A stretch of 64,000 bases of DNA from Hyposmocoma kahamanoa (taxonomy: Eukaryota; Arthropoda; Insecta; Lepidoptera; Cosmopterigidae). The translations under genes were made by a program, and so were the position numbers. How positions within the stretch are numbered: the first letter of the stretch is position 1; each line of letters opens with the position of its first letter. Of this stretch, positions 1 to 12,200 are shown one piece after another. Below the pieces are notes generated by a model that saw only the letters and a list, made by a program, of their open reading frames with translations, did no database searches and had not been told where the DNA came from. The stretch spans positions 23,171,894 to 23,235,893 of the forward strand of contig NW_020653851.1 in the NCBI RefSeq assembly GCF_003589595.1, written 5' to 3'.

Positions 1-113
1 TAAAATATCAATGTGACAACCCTAGGCTCCGAATGACATTGATGCGTTCCGAACAGGCAAGAGTTGGATTACTTGTTTTATTGTACTATGTCGAGCAATA
101 AAATGTTACTCAC

Positions 114-250
114 TGGAAGTAAAGTGTGAGCAAATCGGAAGGCCGAGGCAGCGAAATGGTTGGCGATGGAAGGGTCCACTGTAGGGTCGTACACGTTAGA
201 GTAGTTCTCGTTCTTGAGGGTTAAATTCAGGGCCCACATCACATCCGCGC
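114..250 (-). CDS. Peroxidase exon 8 (proximal histidine)
   Basis: Residues 466-511, ending [12 protein letters not shown] with the proximal haem ligand His507. Donor CCA|GTGAGT at 113-108, phase 0. The rest of the domain lies in exons left of the window; positions 1-107 are intron with nothing recognisable. Confidence 0.93.
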
Positions 251-3200
251 CTGAAAACGAGTTTATTACCATTTGCGTGTTTAAGGATGACAAGGCGAAA
301 TTATTTGCTTCACCATACAGGGAAGTACTGCCACCTTACCTATTTCTGCCGGTTTTTAAGGGTAAGGGTGCTGGTGCAATTACAGGCACATAGGACTTGT
401 CAACTTATGTCTCAGGATGACGGGCGCAGTGGCAGTACCTATAAGACCTATGTGATTTAAAGCTCTGAATGCCACTGCAACTGTTACAGGCGTGTCGCTT
501 ACCACCAAGCACACGACTTGGTCGTCCCGTCACTTGGTATTATAAAAACAAAGTAGCTCTTAGGCCGCAGATTCGGGACGACGGTGCCTTCAACGGGTAC
601 TACTGCCTACTGTCTTGTGTTTAATATGTCCAACACAAGACACACATTTGCGCGCAATGTACGATTAACGCACCACTGTAGCCAATTTGTGGCTTTATCG
701 ATTTCATTTTTAATAATATTTTCCCAACGTCAATTCTTCTTGTTCGTTGTTTTTGGGGAGACGTTAAAAAGATAGTAGCAAATGCTCACCGAGTACGGAA
801 GGCAGGAATTCAGCATAAGTGATATGCTGCATTTGCGCAGCCACGATCTTCCTGGCTTCCTGGTAGGTGACCTCGTCATCCCATAGGGGATTAAGCTTCT
901 TGAGCGTTGTGGCGATACGGTTGTGCTGTCGCGCCCATATCAGGTGCATTGTTGTGAGGTGGAGGTTCTCGTTGGCACGGTCGTCACCTGGAAATCATGA
1001 TTAATTTTTGCTGTAATAAAATTATTTCTACGATTACTACTAATAGGTAAAGCTTTTGGTACTCACCAGTCTCAAAACAATATCGCCCCTTCTCGTTCAT
1101 TTCAACAGTGTTACATCCGTCATTGGGATCTGTCGAAGCCGGTAACAGCTCCCTCGTTCCAACGCGCAACATTCGTAATAAACCATTTTTCCCAGTGCGG
1201 AGTCGGAGCGTTCTGTTTTTCGCATAGCCATACACTGTAGATCCGTCGATGAAGGCAGTGGCTTGGTTTAGTTGTTCGCGAGGTCCTGGAGAAAATAACG
1301 TTATTGCTTTTTTATTGTTGCGTGTTAAAATTTTTGTAGATTGAGACCAGGTCGAGAATAAGAAATATAGATCCAAATAGAAGAGGATGTGTTTGTAGTC
1401 TCATACATTCTAGTTCAAGAGAATATTAAGGGCATCTTCAAATTAGATGCTTATAGAATATACACTAATAATTTCCATGCCATATTTTGATACCTCCAGC
1501 GAACACTACATCAACCTTATTTTTTGGTCATTTTCTGTTATAAACAGCCATATTTATTTACTAATATTATGCTCCCCGAATTTTCTGCAAAATAAATAAG
1601 GAAACAAAAAACAAAATTTTGTTTATTGTTTCCTTCGGTTCGGAAAAAACCGAAAATAATATAAATAAACTAATTACCTAAATAATTAATTAAATTAACT
1701 GCCTGCGTGTCCGAACGGTTTCCATGCTGGACTGCCACGCAGAGGTCCCGGGTTCGATGACGGGACCGGGATAAATATTTGCATGGCCTACATTTATTTC
1801 TCTCGTGAGTTTGGGTGTAATTTGTGGTAATAGACAACCACAGACAGTATGTGTCCATGGCACCCGCTATACAAAATAAAAACAGAACAGGTCCAAAAAT
1901 TAAGTTATCGATTTAGAAACGCAGCTGCAGCTACACAGTTGTGTCACGTGGGTTTCACTGCACCGCTTCTGTAAGCGTCTAATTTGAAGGCACCCTAAGA
2001 AATTCGGAAGAGGAAGACTAACCAAAATAGCACGTCGGAGCTGGTGCAGACCGAACGAACTCCATGCAAGTCAGGTTGTAATCCTCGTAGAAAGGATCTT
2101 CGACGTCCAGCGGTACTGGAAAACATTCTGGATGCGGCGGTTGGTTCGTGTCACAACAGGATAGTGAACTGCTATTCTCGCCTGGAATTTAATAAAAATG
2201 TACGATTATAGAACTTGACAGCAACACATAGGCTACTAATTGATTTACTGCAAGTTTGCAATTAATCCATGAAGTCGTAATCAACTTCACGCAGTAATGA
2301 CTGCATGAAGTTGAAACGATTTCACGCATTAACTGCATCTCATCTAGGCTGCATGAAGTCGGCTCCGACTGCATGCGGTTAATTAGCATGAATTCGTTAT
2401 CCGAGATCTCGACGGCATCAAGTTGATAACGACTTTACGTTTGGTCTCGGCTGCATGATTACGACTTCACGCATTCATTGCAAACATGCAGTCAATCTGA
2501 TAGCAGCCTTATTGGACGATGGGGGATAGATATTTTAACTGCTGAGCATCAGAAATTATCCATACTACAATCCATCGGAACTAAGAGATTGATTTTGATG
2601 CATGATATTACCAAGTGAGAACCTACTATTTTATTATTGATATTATGAAGATAGAACACGAAGACAAATTTCTTCGATTTGCTTGGACTCGAACCAGGCA
2701 CTTATGTGGGCCAACGCTCTAAACCGCTGCAGACCTTACCAATTTTTTTTATATATTTATTTGTATGTTTCGCCTTTTTTCACTGTCAGCGCACCTGTGA
2801 GAAACTTATGAGGTTACTCATTCTGGTACCTGTGCAGCTACCAGAAGCTGACGAGAAATCGCTGCATTAATTGCGATATGTATTTAATGAACATCTTGCT
2901 GTTGTACTAATTATGATTTTCATAATATTGTTTGTGAAAATGCTGCACTAGTTTGTTATTACGTGTATTATTATTGACTCAAAAATAGAACACAAAGAAA
3001 AATTTAAAATGAGAACTTAAACAGTAGTACAGTTCTTTGTGTTCTATTTTTGAGTGAGGTCCGTTGGCTCGTTCCGTGGCTTAGTTGGCGTAGCGTCTGG
3101 CACGGTTTGCTAGGAGACGTTGGTTCGAATCCAGCTGGATCGAAGTGAATTTTTTGTAAGTGTTCGATCTTTGTTTAATATTATAACAAACTAGTAGAGT

Positions 3201-6200
3201 AATTACACAAAAAATAATTGAACATCATGGCGGTGAAACGTCCTGCCAGCTTAATTACAATAATTAAAGAGATATCTCTAGTCAGCTGTTGGTAGCTGTA
3301 AAGTTACTTGGCTGAATGAAGAAACAGATTTTTCACAGATGGCGCTACGGCAAAAAAGTCGCTGAAAAACCCAAACAAAGATCTGCAACAAGCACATAGA
3401 GAGATTCGTATTCGTACCGTGGTTTAGTTGGATAACTTAATTACAACCTACTGTTTATTTGGAAGGTTTAAGTCATAACATAAGGTCATGGTGGCCTCCA
3501 GAATTCCGGATTTTAGCCCTAACATATCTGTAGCTGGGAAACAACTAGAGCTGATATGATAGTACAAGTATTTGGGGTCTTGAGTAAATGAAACATAGGA
3601 ATCTGATCAAGAAATCAATAACCGGACAGGAATTGCTCGAGCCTCTTTTAACAACGAGGATAGTTCTGTGCTGTCCTAAACTGAACATAAACCTAAATGC
3701 ATTTGCTATGGAAATATAATGGAATTTAAATATCTAAATTATCTAAAACAATAATACACGTACATTTTTGCAACAGTAACATACAAATTGACATTAAATT
3801 GAAACGGTTGACCGAAATATGAGTTGTGTGAAAGTTACTCGAAATAAAATGTTTAGTACTAATAATAATAATAAAATAAGAGAAATCAATTTAACGTGAA
3901 AGCTTTTCGCTTCGATATTTTAGGGACTTTAATTACAAAAATCATGTAAGAAATTCAAACATTTAAGTAAAAATTTGCTGTCGATAAACATCAGTCATCG
4001 TCAATAAACATCACTATATTTGAGTGTAGAAATTTCTTTGGAGACAAAGAGAGAAAAGAAAACATTGAATAATAATAGAAACAGTAACTAAAAATGCCAA
4101 TAACCGGTGAAATGTCATCTCACTGGTTTTAAAATTTTTCACTCCAATTTTTACAAGGTGTATCGCTACAACTTGGCATTTTCACGTTTTACGAGAGATC
4201 TTGTATGTACAACGATCGCCATGTCACTGTGGCATATGATCATTTTGAACATATCGAGGCGACACGAACCACGCCCCCATACCAAATCTTCCCTATTTTC
4301 CTATATCTATGGTCATACCTTTGCTGAGAGCAGTAGCTGTGACATCATGGTCAATGAACTGTCCCCACACTGCAAGCATTACAGTGAAGGAAGAATCGTG
4401 TGCGTAGCTCGGGCGGTGGACTGTCACGCTGACATCTCTCGCGCTTGGTAGAGGTGCTCCGTCCACGCCGGTACGAGGAGAGCTTAGGCCTGCAATAAAG
4501 TGAAGATGTGTGTTATCGGCCTATCGACCAAATTCTAGCGCATAATAAATAGGAACCAATGTAACTATTACCATGGGGTATTAATTTATTCAAACTAACT
4601 TTAGTACATATTTAAAAAGTATCAGTAAATAAAAAATATTATAAGTATAGAGTCTCGAAAATTTCCTATACACTAAATAAGAAGTATAAAACATAAAAAA
4701 AACTAAATGTAAAACTATATAAACAACATTTTAGGAATGAATTTCAAATAAACTTAATTTAAAATTATTAAAATTGGTGAAAACAGTCGTTCGACAGGTC
4801 GAGGGTTTCCAAATGCTGCACTTTTTGATTGGTTAGTTTGCAATAAATTGTATAGATGGCATTTCTTTGAATTTGTTCTCGTAACTAAGTAACGTTTTAG
4901 CACTGACTCTTACTTTAAAATATTAATAATACAGATTCAGCTCCTTTGCGATTATTAATCTCCTTATCTACACATTTGACAAAAATGTAATAGCTGCCAT
5001 CTGTTGGTCGCTTCAAATATCCTTACAATCGCATCGTGGTTTATTGGTACCATCTATTGATCAGCGTTAAGCATCAAAATGTGGATGCGGATAAGCGGCG
5101 TTACGACTGCGATATTTCCTTGTACGAGATTGGGTATCTGCACCATGTAGTATAGTATTATATTATCGGTGCTATTGCCTAAATAGTTTATTTATTGCCG
5201 CTAGATGTCATTTCATTCTAAATAGTAATATTAGTGACAAATAGGTGGCGCTTTTTATAGTTGATTAATATTGATATTGCAATTGTGATTATAATAAATG
5301 GCTATACTAATTTAATTTAGAGGAAGCATTTGGTTGTTTATATAAGGTGATTTTAGTCTGACTCTATTTTATCTATAGTAGGTAGCAGTGGAGCTCCGTG
5401 TGAATGAGTGCGTCAAGGAAAGTACTGCCATGTTTCTGCGTTTCGGTTTTGAAGGGTAGGCTTTATGGTAATTATACGCACATGAAACTTGTCAATTTAT
5501 GTCTCAGGGTGACGGGTACAGTGGCAGTGCCTCTCAGATCTGTTCTGAAGTTCTGAGTGGCACTGCAACTGTTAAGAGTCGGAGAAGAGCTGTCGCTTAC
5601 CACCACCAGGCGCACTACTTGTTACCTTCGTTAGGTATCATAAAAAAAATTGTACACTGTAATTCGAAAATACACGGTTATACAGTTGTTGTTGATGTTG
5701 CCTATATTTACTTACCTTACCTCTATCTTTCAATTAAGATATTTTGACTTTTTTTTATTTTGATATATTTTTTATTCTAGTTCAGTGTATTCGAGTCCTT
5801 AGTCAACCATGACCATGGGACCTGTAAACAGCCCGAAACAATCGGTTTGCTTGAAAAAACAGATATACGCGATTTAAATCCGGAAAAATAGTTTCATTTC
5901 CTAGTTCAGTGTACTTATTAGAGACGATGCCGTTACGATACGAGCATATAGACATATTAGTCATGCTCCTGCCATTGGAGCACCCAGTAGGTCAATTCCT
6001 GCACTCCTACAACATGTGACTAATAGAAAGCCTCATACTCCTTGAGATGGTTTTCGTATTGCCGTGGATCATGATGTCTACACGGTTCAACTATGCTAAT
6101 TTGACAGAAGTTAGTGTGGCTGAATTCAAAGCATTCTATTCTTATATTTAAAAAAAAAGTGTCTCTTTCGGTATACGAGTAAGGTATTCTTTGGTAGTTT

Positions 6201-9200
6201 AGCAGTAACCAAAAATAACTCATACAAAAAATATTTACAATGATATCTGTTTCAACGCAAACGAACAATGTTTCTCAGTTTGTTTTGAGATAACGCCGGT
6301 AGATCAAAAGTTTGATGAAACGGGGCGCCGATGTTATGTAAGTAGGTAATTACATTTTTCTGAGATAAAGAATTCTTTTTGCAACAGACAACACCATTGT
6401 TGTTATCGAAATATCGTGCCCTTGATTAAAGTAATATGTGGCGGGCGAAGCCGTAAACATAACGCGGTTTGCGCGCCTTTTTTGGTTTTTGCCATTTGTC
6501 ACTTGAAATCTTAGAGGACGGAAAAAAATAAAGGAAAGGAGCTGCCTTATCCACGGAATAAACGTCCCTACCTAAATCAAAAATATCCACCACAAATGGC
6601 GGATTTAGTGTTGTACCATAATGATAGATAAGTCAATATCGACATGCAAATGTATGGCTTGAATGTTGAAACTGTTGTTACTGTGTTTCATGTTTGCAAA
6701 TTTTTGTAGTTTACTGTATTCAAAGTATGATTAATACTAATCTATTATTACTAGGCAAGTAATGAGCCATTTTAATCAAAATTAAATATAAAGTTATTTA
6801 CCAATAAATGTAACGATGAAATTGCATCACCACGTAATTTAGTTACATTCAAAGTTCTATTTAAATTTGAATGGAGCGAACAAACGAAGATGGTATTTGA
6901 TCCAATGTTTATGTTCGGCAGTCCTATAATTTCCAACCAATGCCCGTGTAATGTAACATCCGTATGATTTCCGCTTTTTCTACAGCCGCACCCCTTAATG
7001 CTGGAGCGACGCATTTTATCACTGTCAATATTTTTGTCAATTTATTACTATTCATGCGAATAATTCACAAAACATTTGGCCAAACATTGGTTTTGACATT
7101 TGATGTACTTCCCTTTGACAACTGGATACGGATGTCAAAGGGTACTCCAAAAATGGTAAAATGAAGACAGTTGGCATTTAAGATGACGTTACGTATTTCC
7201 GAATCCCGTGTTTGAAATAAATCAATGTAGTGCTATCTCTTTTGACTTACGACGGCACGCAGTAGTTAAACAAAGACAATAAAATGGTTGTTTTCACCGT
7301 CTAAAATGCTTCATATATATATAATTATATGAATTTTATTTAGGCATTTTGTTTTGAATTAGTAGAAAGTCAATTTTAAAGTGTGATTATATACATCATA
7401 CTTTAAAATTGACTTTCTACTAATTCAAATTAAAGAGAAATAATATTTTTAAATAGTTTTTCGGCCCGGGTGTGAAGTGCTATTTTTCGAGATACGACAA
7501 GATCGCTTTCCGGCGTCGATATCTCAATATAACATGTCCTTTGGTTTCCATAGTCTAAGCTTGAAATGTTGTGATCATTATAATTAAGATGTCAGACGAC
7601 ATTGGCAGAATCATCGTGAAAATCGATGGAGCCATTATAAAGAAATGAATTAAGTTGTCAAATAAAAGTAATGTCCTTTGAATGACCTCCTGGCTCCAAG
7701 CTTTACTCCCAGTCCGTTTCGGTGAGTCAGGAGTTAGGAAAGTTTCTACTGTTGCCCTCCCGGCCTTTCTCTCTTCGGCACACAGCACGTGCAGCCTCTA
7801 CGGTAGCATCCTTAGCCCTTCTTTGGGTTAGGTTTAGCTGTCGTGCTTGGCCGAGGCCAGAAACTCTTGGACGCCCAAATGTCCCGACATAGATGTTCTG
7901 TCTTTTCCACACCAACAAGGCTGTGGGGCGAGCAGCTCTGCAAGATCGTTCAGGTAGAACTTATACGCTCTGCAAGCGACCTTAGAGAACGGGCTCGTCT
8001 CATAGCCTCCTTTGAAAAGGAGTCTGGGTATTGGCTACAGGCACTACCCTCGGCCAACATCGGCACGTTATTAGACGATCTTTCTATCACACTAGTTGTC
8101 TGCCTCTGATTGGCGGCAAGAACAGTCCACCCCCATCAATGCACGTGTGGTGATGCTGTTGACGAGTTTGATGACCATGGCCTCTCATGTACTCGAAGCG
8201 CTGAGCTACCGGCAGTTTTCGAGCGCACTGGCATCTGTCGCAGTGATGGTAAGAGGCCTGACGGTATGACTGTCGGTCTATGGAAGCTAGGGAGACAGCT
8301 AGTGTAGCACGCAACCTGTGTGGACACTGTAGCCTCCCCAAGTCCTTGCAAGCGTGGGCGGCGCAGGCTCTGTGGCCAGAACGGCCGAGAACCGCAAAAG
8401 GCTCAATCACGCCAACCTTGCCCAGTGCTACAGGTTTCCTTTGGGGCCACAGACAAAGCTTCGCCTGTGACGAGGCGATCCGTCCGTTCGCTTCGTAGAA
8501 GCCTCCGGTGACCACAAGACTGGCAGTTATTTCTGCCAAAGAATAAGTTTAGCAATTCAAAGAGGAAATGTTGCCAGCTAGACACGATGCCCCAGGATAC
8601 GGACCTCGATGAAATGTTCTATTTATAAACTTTTTTTTCTATCTATCTACCTGCTACTATATAGATATATTATTATAAAAGTAATCTAAAAGTAAGCCTC
8701 TCTATTTAATAATGTTAGCCTAAACCCACAATCATACGGTATAATTGTAACTTTTTTTTACAAAAAAGACTTCAAAAGTTTTATTCACATCGGTTAATGA
8801 AAAGTGGGTTGAAAGTTGAAGGTGAAAATTTGCCGCCCTTAGAATTGGAATATTTTCTTAAAAATGTTGTTTCTCTTACCATCACCGTAATCTGGTGGTA
8901 GCACCCTTCTGAACGGTGTACGAGAGACGCCCCATCTCCAAGGATTCTTAAGGTTGTTGCAGCTGCCATCCTGGCTCCTGTACTTCGACGGCGGGCAGGG
9001 TGGTGGACTTTGACAGTAGCGGGGCTCCGGGAGGGTGCCGTTGATCAATGGCCCGCGGCCAATGCTATCCAGGCCTGTTGTGTTGGTGCTGGAAGGAGAA
9101 AATGTATTAAGAAACTTAGTCTAGGAAAATTTTGCGCGATGTGCCTAGCGTCGCAGCGCTTTTATTCTTTTGTTGTTTTGTATTGAAAGAAATGTATATT

Positions 9201-12200
9201 TTATTTTTAACCGACTTCAAAAAAGGGGAGGTTCTCAATTCGACTGTGTGTTTTTTTGTATGTATGTTACGCGATAACTCCGTTATTTGTCAACCGATTT
9301 TCATGATTCTTTTTTTGTTGGAAAGACCTCCATAGTGGTCCCATTTAATTTTGATGAAAATCATCCACCTCTAAAGATGGCTGTTCACACATGAAGATTC
9401 ATTTTTATAAATAGCGCCTAAATTTTATTATAAGAAGCAATTATTTTAATGGTTGATTTTGCTATTCTCTAATTCAAGGCGTTTTCTCTCAATATACTTT
9501 GAGTGGTGAGAACCGATTTTTATTATCTCCTGTGTCAAGTCCCGTATAGTGGCGAACTAGGCAATGAATCCGGGTGTGCACTTTCCGGTAACCGATTTCA
9601 ATAAAACTTGGTAATTATATGTAATTCCACGTATTTTTGAGGTCGGTTTTTTTAGTACTCTGTACTGAGATTATACTAAATTTATGTAGAGAATATGTTC
9701 TGTTATATTGCATAGTTGGCGCCGCACCACGCTGCTTGCTGCAGCTTCTTTTTAATTTTTTGTACAAGATAAAGTTTATACATATAGTAGCGCCATGTCG
9801 CCTGGCTGAAGCAATTTGAGGTGACCTTACATGTAAGTAATGGTATATATAAGCTAGGCGGTATTTTTATCGTACCGTCACACGGCGGTCAAGTTTTTTT
9901 GTAATTTCTACTATTCCCATCGCCTGTCCGCCAGGAGTTCTTTTTATGCGTCGTGCGCCTGGTGGTAAGCGACACGCCGGTCCATGACAGTTATAGTGCC
10001 GCTCAGAGTGTTAAATCCCAACAATCTGAGGTGCACTGCCACCGCGCCCGTCACCCTGAGACTTAAGTTGAGTCACTTGTGCCTGTAATTTCACCATTTC
10101 ACCAGCATCCTTACCCTTCAAAACCGGAACGCAGTAATGCTTACATTACTGCTTGGCTACAGAAATAGGTAAGATGGCAGTACTTCCCTGACCGAACTCT
10201 TGATACGATGATGGCAATGATGATAAACTCTTTCACGAGGAGCTCTACTGCGATATAGTAGAGACTATAATATAGTCTAGATAAAGTTACCGATTTCACG
10301 CTGTTTGGTTGGTACTGTGGAAGCCTTGGTTATAGCGCAGAGAGAGGTTCCATTTAATATTGCGATCAAAGGGTTCACTTGCAGTTTAATCCCTATTAGT
10401 TCCGGTGTTCCCCAGGGATCTCACTTAGGGCCTCTCTTTTTCAATATTTTTATAGACGACGTTAATAAATTCAAAACTACTCCTATTTGCTGACGATACA
10501 AAATTTTTTAATGTTATTAAATCAAACCAGGATTGTTTAAATTCACAGAATGATTTAGATAACTTAAGCGATTACTGTATTAAAAATAAACTATATCTTA
10601 ATATTGAAAAATGCTGTACAATTTCATATACTAAAAAAATCTAATCCAATAAATAGTTCATAATTAATATCTTAATAATCAGAAACTTCAAAGAGTATCC
10701 GAGGTGAGAGATCTAAGGGTGCATCTGGATAGTAAGTTAACATTTACTTCTCACTACAAAAAAATACCAGCAAGGCTTTTAAATTACTGGATTTTATATT
10801 TAGACAATGTAGCGATTTTAAGAACCCTGACACTCTTATATTGTTATACATTGCATTTATAAGATCCAACTTAGAGTATGCATCCACTGCTTGGAACCCC
10901 AACTATAATAAATATTGGAAATTTAAACAAAAAAAATATATAGAAAACTATTATAACGCATACGAGATCGTCTTAGGTTGCATGATGCATTTATTATTTT
11001 TGCGCAAATGTATCAACGGAACTTTGAAGTGCGAGGAGTTGCTTCCTCGTGTTCCACTTTCGGTTTCGTATAACTTAATCGGGAAGCCCATCACTCGGTT
11101 GTTCCATCCACCGCTTTGCAGAACCAATTTGTCAAACATGCCCCTGTGTGTCGTGTTTGCTGCACTTATAATTAACTTAATGGTGCTATACCTAATCTAG
11201 ACATTTTCTTTTTATTCCCTTGCAAAGTACAAATTTGCCATTTTAAAATACATATATTACATATACATGTGTGTGTATATATATATAGGTGACGGGGTGA
11301 ACAAGTCGTGCGCCTGATGCTAACCTACACGCCTGTGTATAACAGTTTACAGTGCCACTCAGAGCTTTAAATTGCAAACATCTGAGTGGCACTACCACTG
11401 CGCCCGTCACCCTGAGACATAAATTGACAAGTCCCATATGCCTGTAATTTCACCAATATCTTTTATATTATCTGCGAGCGTACCTGATTTATTGTGTGAT
11501 TGTTATGCTTTTATAATCTTCTTTTTGGGTTTGATGATTTGACTTAAATTTAGTTTATTTTTTCTTCTTTTAATTACTATTCATAGAGACATAAGTAGGT
11601 TTATTGAATGTTGTGTACCTACGTCTGTAATTGGCTTCTGTATCGGAGTTTGTTCTCTTTAGTTTTAAGTTGTTTGAATGTATTGTAATAATACACATGC
11701 TGTTGACATTCCTTATGAAAATAAATAAATAAACACATTTGGAAAAGGAATAAATCCTTGCGCGTTTTATATTAGTGTAAAAAGGGTATACGATATTAGT
11801 ATGTTGCCGGTAAAAGATCAGTATTGCGTTGCGATTGGATATCTGATACTCTACCACAGTGGCGCCACGTGGAATGTAACGAACTTACGTTGATATTCAG
11901 TTGTACCTGCCGTGAAGGAAATAATTTGTTAGGTTAATATTTTCGATACGTCATATCGGCTTATCCACTGGTACACCTTGAACTTGTCAACTCACCATTG
12001 CCCGCCAACATCCACAGATTGTCCCTCCATCTTGCCGCAGGGCGTCCTACACTACATTTACTTTGACGTGATCCATTCCATTATAACTAAGAAATAGATG
12101 GAATAGTGGATAAATAATGATCTCTCACTCTCGTTTTGAAAATAGATAACGATTTAGTAAAGGAAAAAAGTTTAGTGGAGGAAAACTATAAATTAATTTG

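Noticed and set aside
3067..3140. tRNA gene on the plus strand
   Set aside because: A and B boxes are present, but the cloverleaf is not complete and the unit recurs with a shared non-tRNA tail, so it is a SINE.
4107..4451. 114-codon plus ORF at 4107-4451
   Set aside because: It is antisense to peroxidase exon 4, whose sense frame has the WGQFIDHD active site.
8087..8539. 150-codon minus-strand ORF
   Set aside because: Antisense shadow of the GC-rich LINE remnant read on the plus strand; no family resemblance.
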